Below, in pieces: positions 1-5,054 of a stretch of DNA of 5,176 bases. Both the position numbers and the translations under genes were made by a program. The number at the start of each line of letters is the position of its first letter. The stretch's first letter is position 1. The stretch spans positions 1-5,176 of the forward strand of contig DZCT01000372.1 in the NCBI GenBank assembly GCA_022736535.1, read 5' to 3'. Origin of the DNA: Desulfatirhabdium butyrativorans. Lineage in GTDB: Bacteria; Desulfobacterota; Desulfobacteria; Desulfobacterales; JAIFKL01. The notes under the pieces are model-generated. The model searched no databases. It saw only the letters and a program-made list of their open reading frames with translations, and was not told the origin of the DNA.

Positions 1-125
1 TCAAGGTCAAGCACGTAAACCTCAATGCCGGTCGGAGCAGTTGCCGCGTGTAGCGGGGGAACAAGAAATACCTTGCACGCCATAATAAAGATAAGGGTCA
101 AACTGATGAGAATTTTCGTTTTCAT
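1..125 (-). CDS. Exported protein, N-terminal 41 residues only
   Basis: The 5' end of a gene that runs off the left edge. The start is ATG at 125-123, preceded by a strong Shine-Dalgarno AGGAG at 139-135 with nine bases between. The 41 residues read as a secretion signal: a basic start (MKTK), a hydrophobic stretch at about residues 5-22, and a likely signal peptidase I site at LHAA after residue 28. The mature part begins TAPTGIEVYVLDL and is too short to classify. Cys17 follows the run LIFIMA; this is a poor lipobox because Met occupies the -2 position and the hydrophobic stretch continues past it, so ordinary secretion is favoured over a lipoprotein. It lies 251 bases downstream of the 550-residue secreted protein, on the same strand, with a hairpin between them. 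Function unknown. Confidence 0.82.
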   Translation of the reverse strand, partial: MKTKILISLTLIFIMACKVFLVPPLHAATAPTGIEVYVLDL

Positions 126-170
126 TCCTTTTATCTCCTATATCATTGAAAAATCGGAGTATGGGGTCTT

Positions 171-198
171 ACCAGGCCGGGGGCTTGGGAACGAGAAG
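171..198. repeat. Short palindromic element resembling a dispersed intergenic repeat
   Basis: The bases 172-178 (ccaggcc) pair with 182-188 (ggcttgg, one G-T wobble) around a three-base loop, followed by gggaacgag. The string GCTTGGGAACGAG preceded by a short palindrome matches, from memory, a small intergenic repeat seen in many copies in unrelated bacterial genomes. The hairpin is seen directly; membership in a repeat family is recollection and was not searched. It sits 46 bases upstream of the start codon of the left-edge gene. Confidence 0.4.
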
Positions 199-212
199 CC
201 GACTGCATATAT

Positions 213-255
213 AAATATGGGCTATCCCGCTGTATATCCGAGATAGCCCATATTT
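213..255 (-). terminator. Perfect 14-bp hairpin, possible terminator of the 550-residue gene
   Basis: Bases 213-226 (aaatatgggctatc) are the exact reverse complement of 242-255 (gatagcccatattt), with a 15-base loop at 227-241. On the minus strand the stem lies 122 bases after the stop codon of the 550-residue gene and is followed by TATATATGC rather than a clean run of T, so intrinsic termination would be weak. It could instead stabilise the mRNA 3' end, or be a repeat or a protein-binding palindrome. The hairpin itself is certain; the role is not. Confidence 0.4.
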
Positions 256-376
256 GTCTCATTCACAGACTCTCTGCTGCTATCCGGCGGAAATCCTGCG
301 CTGTTGAACCGTTAATGAATCATTGCGAAGTTTTTACCGCTCCTCAACAGGCTGAAATACAAGTCTGTTTGAATGA

Positions 377-2029
377 TTATTGCTTGCCCCAGAGGGTAAA
401 ACCTGTACCGTCGGTTGAGGGGCTGATGGCATCCACGACAACACCCGACCAGTCTCCGGTCACGCCGAACTCGGCATTCACATCCAGGCGCAGTTTGCTG
501 GGCTTAGGAAGCGCCGACGCATCACTGTACGGCTTAATGCTGAACTTAGGGTCTTTCTTCTGAGCAACCTCATAAATCTTGTCAACACTGATAAACTGCG
601 TGCTGGCTTTCGCTTTCAGCTTGTCAGTCACAGCCTGCGTATCATAACTATCCGTAACTTCTTTCAGGTTGAACATGCAACTGTCGCCCGCATCGTTGAT
701 CACGGTAAAGAACACCGAACCGTCTGTGGTGGAAGGATTGGTGACGCGTACAAAGTTGCGCAGTGTACCGGCGCCGCCAGCCTGAGACGGACTCAGCAGA
801 AAAGTCTTGCGGGCAAAAGAACCGTTCTTTTCCACCGGGTTCAGATCGCTCTCCACCACATGATCAATGTAGCAGGGATTTCCGTAATTCAGCGTAAACA
901 CGGCATGAGGGAGGTGATCCTCCGCTTTCATCTGATCAATTTCCGTTACGCCGTCAACCATCATGCCGATTTTACAGGAACCGGCAGGCGTTCTGGCTTT
1001 ATCTGCAAGATATTGCAAACCAGTAACATCCAAAGCAAGAGTCGCCTTATGGGGAGTGACGGTCGTGTCTATTGTAAACCCTTCTTTTTTCCATTCATAA
1101 ATTCCGTCACTGTTTGCATCAACGCCGAGATACAGCATACCGGGGGCTTTTTTAGCCGCATTAAAAGTGCCGGTGATGACAAGTTCGCCCTTGGTCGTGC
1201 CGTTTGCATCTCCCAGACCGAGCCTGAAATCCGTTTTTCCGTCATCTTCTTTTGCACCGTCGTTGCCGAGGTTAAGAAGACCGAGAATCACATGAGTTGA
1301 ACTGACAGATTCGGGCGGCGCTGTGAAGAATTTGCTTCCCTGCATGACATCAATCTTGAAGTCATCATGCGTGGGATCTTTTTTGACTTCGAGATTTGCG
1401 CCGTAAGCAGATGTCGCATACCAGGGAGTTTCAGTCGAATCAAGCTGATTTCCGGCATCGGTATAGAGTTTGATTTCAATGGGAAGCTTTGTGCCCGGTG
1501 TAGCCAAAGCGGTTGCATCCTTAACTTTGAAAATAAGCGTGTACTTGTCTCCTTTATCGGTATTGTTATCCGCCGGGGTAATAATATATTTTGCAAAAGA
1601 TTCCCATGTCTGTCCCCCTTGGGTCTTGCTGACCTTAACTGTACCGCCAGCAATAGGTTCATAAACCAGACTGGTATCTGCGAGCGCTTCACCCCATTTT
1701 GCGTTTTTCAGGTTAAACTCAATAAAAAAGAAACCTGAAGTAGTGACAGCAGTATTCATGGTGTAAACCACGCCGAAATAGTTGTTCGCGCCTTCCGGGA
1801 TTACGACTGCGGTGCCGCTGGGGCAGGTCCCGAAAAGTTCCCTTGCAAAAGTGACTCCGGAAGTGATTCCGCCTACAAGGGGACCGGGGGTAAATCCGCC
1901 CGGAAGCGCGACGGCGCTGTCAACCAGACCGACCTGAGTGGTACCCGCATAAGCCATGCTGGTGAGGGCAAAGACTGCCACAAGCGCGAGTACCAGCGCT
2001 TCTTTCATTTTCATCAGTTTTTTTGTCAT
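377..2029 (-). CDS. Secreted 550-residue protein of unknown function
   Basis: Residues 1-28 are a signal peptide: basic MTKKLMKMK, a hydrophobic core ALVLALVAVFAL and an AYA cleavage site before Gly29. The mature chain has no transmembrane segment and alternates short polar and hydrophobic stretches typical of beta-sandwich proteins. A single D-x-N-x-D-G calcium-loop-like motif (VDANSDGIYEW) is at residues 303-313. The last ~125 residues, with FVRVTNPSTTDGSVFFTV and then NDAGD at about 426-449 and KLRLDV at 512-517, resemble a C-terminal beta module with the pattern RVxNxSxxxGxVxIxxxDxxG that I recall from other proteobacterial exported proteins. Four cysteines (69, 352, 386, 451) could pair outside the cytoplasm. 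No catalytic motif, cell-wall anchor or sorting tail was recognised. The start at 2029 is favoured over Met6 and Met8 by the GAGGAG at 2041-2046. It appears to have its own leader and promoter. A structural or surface protein is inferred, not shown. Confidence 0.93.
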   Translation of the reverse strand: MTKKLMKMKEALVLALVAVFALTSMAYAGTTQVGLVDSAVALPGGFTPGPLVGGITSGVTFARELFGTCPSGTAVVIPEGANNYFGVVYTMNTAVTTSGFFFIEFNLKNAKWGEALADTSLVYEPIAGGTVKVSKTQGGQTWESFAKYIITPADNNTDKGDKYTLIFKVKDATALATPGTKLPIEIKLYTDAGNQLDSTETPWYATSAYGANLEVKKDPTHDDFKIDVMQGSKFFTAPPESVSSTHVILGLLNLGNDGAKEDDGKTDFRLGLGDANGTTKGELVITGTFNAAKKAPGMLYLGVDANSDGIYEWKKEGFTIDTTVTPHKATLALDVTGLQYLADKARTPAGSCKIGMMVDGVTEIDQMKAEDHLPHAVFTLNYGNPCYIDHVVESDLNPVEKNGSFARKTFLLSPSQAGGAGTLRNFVRVTNPSTTDGSVFFTVINDAGDSCMFNLKEVTDSYDTQAVTDKLKAKASTQFISVDKIYEVAQKKDPKFSIKPYSDASALPKPSKLRLDVNAEFGVTGDWSGVVVDAISPSTDGTGFTLWGKQ

Positions 2030-2040
2030 TTTCTTTACAA

Positions 2041-2046
2041 CTCCTC
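2041..2046 (-). promoter_or_regulatory. Ribosome binding site of the 550-residue gene
   Basis: On the minus strand GAGGAG lies eleven bases before ATG 2029-2027. The next in-frame ATGs (codons 6 and 8) would be 26 or more bases away, so this site selects the first one and keeps the basic n-region MTKKLMKMK of the signal peptide. Confidence 0.8.
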
Positions 2047-2048
2047 TT

Positions 2049-2066
2049 TTTAATCATCCGATTAAA
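2049..2066 (-). promoter_or_regulatory. Small hairpin next to the ribosome binding site
   Basis: Bases 2049-2055 (tttaatc) and 2060-2066 (gattaaa) are exact reverse complements around a four-base loop. In the minus-strand mRNA this 7-bp stem ends two bases before the GAGGAG. It contains only one G-C pair and would be weak alone. It could affect ribosome access or mRNA stability, or be an operator-like palindrome; a chance match in AT-rich DNA is also plausible. Confidence 0.3.
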
Positions 2067-2190
2067 CGTACCTTGCTTAAAATAAAGCCTGCATTCTTAC
2101 CTACCAAAATACATTCATATTTCCTACCACCCCCTTTCATATTAAAATCACCATCATTAATTTTTGCTATAAAACTTTTATCCGAATATC

Positions 2191-2218
2191 CTTATATAAA
2201 GGAAAGGAATGAAGTAAA
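2191..2218 (-). promoter_or_regulatory. Candidate sigma-70 promoter, proximal to the 550-residue gene
   Basis: On the minus strand a -35-like TTTACT (2218-2213) and a -10-like TATAAG (2196-2191) are separated by 16 bases. The -10 matches TATAAT at five of six positions and the -35 matches TTGACA at four of six. Use of this promoter would give a leader of roughly 155 bases. In AT-rich sequence such matches arise by chance, so it is one of two candidates. Confidence 0.3.
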
Positions 2219-2245
2219 TATTCATAACAATTTTACTCGAAACAG

Positions 2246-2287
2246 GTTAATTCATGATGTTATAATTAACTATTATCATAAATGATA
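2246..2287. other. Two AT-rich inverted repeats in the leader of the 550-residue gene
   Basis: Bases 2246-2252 (gttaatt) are the reverse complement of 2264-2270 (aattaac) with an 11-base loop. Immediately beside them 2274-2279 (tatcat) is the reverse complement of 2282-2287 (atgata) with a two-base centre. Both fall between the two candidate promoters, so they would be transcribed from the distal one and lie upstream of the proximal one. They could be operators or leader hairpins. The base composition makes chance palindromes fairly likely. Confidence 0.3.
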
Positions 2288-2317
2288 TTGTCTGATTTCC
2301 CCCTCAGATTTGTTCGC

Positions 2318-2346
2318 AATATATTCTTGATTGAGAGAATGGTCAA
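2318..2346 (-). promoter_or_regulatory. Candidate sigma-70 promoter, distal to the 550-residue gene
   Basis: On the minus strand a -35 element TTGACC (2346-2341, five of six matches to TTGACA) and a -10 element TATATT (2323-2318, five of six matches to TATAAT) are separated by exactly 17 bases, the optimal spacing. A 5-bp inverted repeat (2330-2334 attga, 2343-2347 tcaat) covers the -35 box and could be an operator. Transcription would begin near 2311 and give a leader of about 280 bases before the 550-residue gene. This is the best promoter match in the gap. Confidence 0.45.
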
Positions 2347-2382
2347 TACTGTGGAGAGAGTATTCATGGGGGGAAATTTTTA

Positions 2383-2429
2383 CCTATATGGCAGGGCAAA
2401 ATGCCCCACCATATAGGGCATTTTGACCC
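2383..2429. repeat. Nested palindromic element with two overlapping hairpins
   Basis: Bases 2383-2391 (cctatatgg) are the exact reverse complement of 2409-2417 (ccatatagg). Inside lies gggca-aaa-tgccc (2394-2406), itself a 5-bp hairpin. The same inner stretch is also the reverse complement of 2416-2429 (gggcattttgaccc) except for one extra base. Two alternative folds therefore share sequence. It lies upstream of the distal promoter and downstream of the terminator at 2716-2748, so it is probably not in either main mRNA. The form suggests a REP-like or miniature mobile element; no terminal duplications or transposase were seen. Confidence 0.5.
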
Positions 2430-2540
2430 GGTGCAGCGGGGCAAGGCTTGCGGATGCTGCGTCAAAGCCGATGTCTGTTTTGAGGGGAAACGGAGGTGAA
2501 GCGGGTGTGAATGATGTGCAAGGGCGGGCTTTTTTCGTAG

Positions 2541-2574
2541 GGGTAAGCCCCTGTGCTTACCCTGTTTACCCTGT
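2541..2574. repeat. Hairpin plus 9-bp tandem duplication, dispersed-repeat-like
   Basis: Bases 2541-2548 (gggtaagc) and 2555-2562 (gcttaccc) form an exact 8-bp stem with a six-base loop. The right arm runs into a perfect tandem duplication of ttaccctgt at 2557-2565 and 2566-2574. The surrounding pattern GTAGGGG...CCCCTGTG...CCC resembles short intergenic palindromes that I recall in many bacterial genomes. The structure is seen directly; the family assignment is from memory. Confidence 0.45.
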
Positions 2575-2594
2575 GACAAGGGGGGCATACAGAA

Positions 2595-2626
2595 TCTCTT
2601 TGCGGGTTTTGCGTCTCTGCGAGAAA
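2595..2626. repeat. Degenerate TGCG-spaced repeat of a widespread intergenic type
   Basis: TGCG occurs at 2601-2604, 2610-2613 and 2618-2621, spaced nine and eight bases apart. Read on the minus strand this is TTTCTCGCAGAGACGCAAAA and onward, the shape of the CGCAAAGACGCAAAG-type repeat that I recall from intergenic regions of many phyla. Its translation in any frame produces meaningless protein. Only one degenerate copy is in the window. Confidence 0.45.
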
Positions 2627-2715
2627 TTTTTTATTTCCGATAAAATCTCTTATTCCATTATTATATGTACTTGGGTTCTCTGTCGAAAAGAAAAAAAGTT
2701 CCCTGTAAAGACTCA

Positions 2716-2748
2716 AAATAAAAAAGGACACGCTGGCGGCGTGTCCTT
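2716..2748 (-). terminator. Intrinsic terminator of the 745-residue gene
   Basis: On the minus strand AAGGACACGC (2748-2739) pairs perfectly with GCGTGTCCTT (2733-2724) around the five-base loop CGCCA, and TTTATTTT follows (2723-2716), giving a long T-rich tract directly after a GC-rich 10-bp stem. It begins 68 bases after the stop codon at 2817. On the plus strand the stem is not followed by T, so it acts in one direction. It indicates that the 550-residue gene downstream needs its own promoter. Confidence 0.88.
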
Positions 2749-2816
2749 CTGAGCGGAGTATAAAGAAAAATTGCAGAGATAATCCCTGTCAGTATTACGC
2801 TCCTTTCCAATTTTTT

Positions 2817-5054
2817 TCAATTTATATCAGCATATTCCGAAACCGCCTTCAGCGCAAGGATGGCTTCCGCCATGCCTATTTTCCCATCGCCGTTTATATC
2901 TGCCGCTTTCTGCACGGTTGCGCCCGGAGTAATCCCGCTGACAATCCTGAGCGCAAGAATCACATCCCGCAGGTCCGTGGTTCCGTTGCCGTCAATGTCA
3001 ACAGGTATTGCGGGTGTTACCGGGACTGTAGTGAATTTCTTTACAGTTCCGTATGATATTCCTTTGCTGTTCTTTGCATAAGCTCTGACGTAATACATTG
3101 CGCCGGCGGTCAGTCCGCTGAGGGTGACGCTGAACTGCCCCGGTACTGAAGAAGCGTCTGTCAGCCTGTTATCTTCAAGCATCGGCGGCGTCGCTTCGCT
3201 CCAGCAGACTCCTCTTTCAATGACAGGCGCTCCGCCGTCGGAAAGAACATTTCCCCCGCAGACCGCGCTGTCAGATGTGACAGCCCTTGCCTCGGCGGTT
3301 GAGACCGTCGGCACAGCGGCGCCGTCAGTCAGATATTCATCACGGTCTGAAACTCCGTCTCCGTCGAAATCTCCGTTACCGTCACGGTCAAGATTGCCGA
3401 AATATTTCAGTTCCCAGTAATCCGCCATACCGTCCTTGTCGCTGTCTGCCCGCGTGATGATGACAACTGCGTTTCGGGACGCCGACAACATACCGTCCGA
3501 TGCGGTAAATGTAATCACATACTTGCCTGCCTGACCGATTGCCGGCGTCCAACTGAATTCCCCTTTGCCGTTTTTTTTGTCTGTGAATTTTGCTCCTACA
3601 GGAAGCAACGACGCTGAAAGCAGAGGAATTGTTCCGTTCGGATCGCTCGCTTCAACAATAAATCCGAGTTGTTGTCCTTCACTTCCTGTTCTCTCCGGGA
3701 TAAACTGGAGATTCGGCGGCTGAGGTTCTGCTGACTTGTCTTCAAAGATAACTTTGTAAGAACCTGTGCTGTCTGTATCAAACAAATTGAAGAAATATTG
3801 CCATGTTTTGCTTTTATCCAACCGTGATTTGGAAAGCCATGCGTTTTCAGGCTTGATAATCTTTCCGTCAGAGCGGCTGACTTGTTTGAGTATTTTTGCG
3901 CCGGCTTTGGGGTCTGTGAGTTTCACATAAATAAATCCGAAGGTTGAAGAAGCTGACAGAGTGTAGTTGTCTCCTGAACCGCTGAGACTTGAAGAAGCAG
4001 ACAGGTTGCTTACATCATTGTCAATGTTTTCAGATTCATACACTTTATATCCGTCCCCGTATTTTGCAAGGAAATCTCTGATATTGTCTCTGCCTGCGAT
4101 ATCAACTGTAACATCGTGAATCAAGGTATGAGTCGCAGGAGTGCCTTTTATCAGCGAAGTCAGTTCACCGCCGAGTTCATCTGAATGAGAAATATCAGCG
4201 ATAAAATTTTTAAATTTTCCTGAAAGCGAACAGGTCATTATCCATCTGGCTGTTCCTGAAGTTTTCGGCTGAATGTCTCCGAAATCCGCAAGCAGACTCG
4301 GTTCCGCAGGCGCTCCGTTCACTTCGCAGCCTTCAATGTTGAAGCCGATTAAAAGGTCCTGCTCATTTTCTATGATTTCAGGCTGGGCAGATTCGATTTT
4401 CAGGCTTTTTGCTGTTCCGGAGCCGTTGTTGGACACCCTCACGCCGAGCGTAAAAGGAACAATCGGCTCGATTTCATCCGTAAAAGTATCATCTCCATAG
4501 ACATCTTGAGGCAGAAAATAGTCGAGCGTAAGCTCAGGCATGGGTTTTACAAAAATATAATCCGGGCTGACTTCGGTTTCTTCTTCTTTGCCGTTAATAG
4601 TATAACTAAGCGTTGCTCCGACATAGTAAAGTGTTCCTGATTGCAGACCGTTTGAGGCGCCGAACGCAGGAACAATCAGCCAGTGAACATCTGCTGTTGT
4701 TGACGGAAGAACTTTTCCAATTCCGTCAACATCATCAATCTTTGTCATGGAAGGTTTGCCGATAAAAAATTTCGCAGTTGTATTGTTCGGGTCAGAACTG
4801 GCAAGTACGCTGTTGCCGTTCTCATCGGTAAAAGAAATTTCTATTTTCACATTTTCCAATGTGATACCGTCAAATCCGTTGTTAATCCGCATAACGGCGT
4901 CAAACGCCTGCCGCTCAAAGCTCATTTCCTGACGGATTTCGATTTTCACGCTGGCGCAAATTCCGTCTTCGGCAAAGGAAGATGCCGGAAGCAATGCAAA
5001 GATCGCCAGCCAGAATAACAGACCTGCTTTTTTAAATTGAAACGTCGTTTTCAT
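2817..5054 (-). CDS. Exported 745-residue modular protein with C-terminal dockerin
   Basis: Signal peptide at residues 1-28 (hydrophobic core LLFWLAIFALLP, cleavage after SFA). Residues 29 to about 440 form a beta-rich module with landmarks SFERQAFDAVMRINNG (45-60), DVHWLIVPA (122-130), PDYIFVKPMPELTLDYFLP (164-182) and SDELGGELTSL (291-301). I recall this module at the N-terminus of large exported proteins, some RHS-type, in Desulfobacterota, but know no function. Then come an Ig/cadherin-like domain (about 446-534, with FSWTP and YVITFTASDG), a thrombospondin-3-like calcium stretch (about 537-575, DSDKDGMADYWEL and DFDGDGVSDRDEYL), a fibronectin-like domain (about 582-677, with RGVCWS and YYVRAYAKNSKG), and a dockerin of two calcium loops (686-697 DIDGNGTTDLRD; 719-730 DINGDGKIGMAE), each with acidic residues or Asn at positions 1, 3, 5 and 12. 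No catalytic motif or membrane anchor is visible. The start has GAGGTG just upstream. Likely an extracellular calcium-dependent scaffold or adhesion protein (inference). Confidence 0.95.
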   Translation of the reverse strand: MKTTFQFKKAGLLFWLAIFALLPASSFAEDGICASVKIEIRQEMSFERQAFDAVMRINNGFDGITLENVKIEISFTDENGNSVLASSDPNNTTAKFFIGKPSMTKIDDVDGIGKVLPSTTADVHWLIVPAFGASNGLQSGTLYYVGATLSYTINGKEEETEVSPDYIFVKPMPELTLDYFLPQDVYGDDTFTDEIEPIVPFTLGVRVSNNGSGTAKSLKIESAQPEIIENEQDLLIGFNIEGCEVNGAPAEPSLLADFGDIQPKTSGTARWIMTCSLSGKFKNFIADISHSDELGGELTSLIKGTPATHTLIHDVTVDIAGRDNIRDFLAKYGDGYKVYESENIDNDVSNLSASSSLSGSGDNYTLSASSTFGFIYVKLTDPKAGAKILKQVSRSDGKIIKPENAWLSKSRLDKSKTWQYFFNLFDTDSTGSYKVIFEDKSAEPQPPNLQFIPERTGSEGQQLGFIVEASDPNGTIPLLSASLLPVGAKFTDKKNGKGEFSWTPAIGQAGKYVITFTASDGMLSASRNAVVIITRADSDKDGMADYWELKYFGNLDRDGNGDFDGDGVSDRDEYLTDGAAVPTVSTAEARAVTSDSAVCGGNVLSDGGAPVIERGVCWSEATPPMLEDNRLTDASSVPGQFSVTLSGLTAGAMYYVRAYAKNSKGISYGTVKKFTTVPVTPAIPVDIDGNGTTDLRDVILALRIVSGITPGATVQKAADINGDGKIGMAEAILALKAVSEYADIN

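Larger units (their letters stand above)
2030..2816. other. 787-base intergenic region without a supported gene
   Basis: It separates the 745-residue gene (right) from the 550-residue gene (left), both on the minus strand. From right to left it holds 68 bases of 3' untranslated sequence, an intrinsic terminator (2716-2748), an unremarkable AT-rich stretch (about 2627-2715), a more GC-rich repeat patch (2383-2626), and an AT-rich leader with two candidate promoters (2030-2346). Open frames of 74-109 codons cross the patch on both strands, but they translate palindromes and repeats, lack good ribosome sites and resemble no protein that I know. Confidence 0.7.

Noticed and set aside
74..76. Lipoprotein cysteine at residue 17 of the left-edge protein
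   Set aside because: Met at the -2 position and continued hydrophobic sequence after Cys argue against a lipobox; an AXA-type site follows at residue 28.
25..246. 73-codon plus-strand frame
   Set aside because: It is antisense to the signal peptide of the left-edge gene and then translates the repeat and hairpin; no ribosome site.
315..563. 82-codon plus-strand frame
   Set aside because: Mostly antisense to the C-terminus of the 550-residue protein, with no protein character of its own.
1103..1123. VDANSDG in the 550-residue protein as a dockerin or EF-hand
   Set aside because: Only one loop, with no paired second loop or flanking helix pattern; at most a lone calcium-loop-like turn.
1288..1692. 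134-codon minus-strand frame
   Set aside because: Out-of-frame shadow of the 550-residue gene, rich in Arg, Met and Pro as expected of a shifted frame.
2364..2588. 74-codon minus-strand frame in the large gap
   Set aside because: Covers the nested palindrome and adjoining repeat; Pro/His/Lys-rich nonsense composition and no Shine-Dalgarno.
2383..2626. CRISPR array
   Set aside because: The repeats are of different kinds, not regularly spaced, and there are no equal-length spacers or cas genes.
2462..2731. 89-codon minus-strand frame starting in the terminator region
   Set aside because: Begins in the T tract of the terminator and translates repeats; no support as a gene.
2423..2752. 109-codon plus-strand frame in the large gap
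   Set aside because: It runs through the hairpin, the TGCG repeat and the terminator stem; its text is translated repeat, not a protein.
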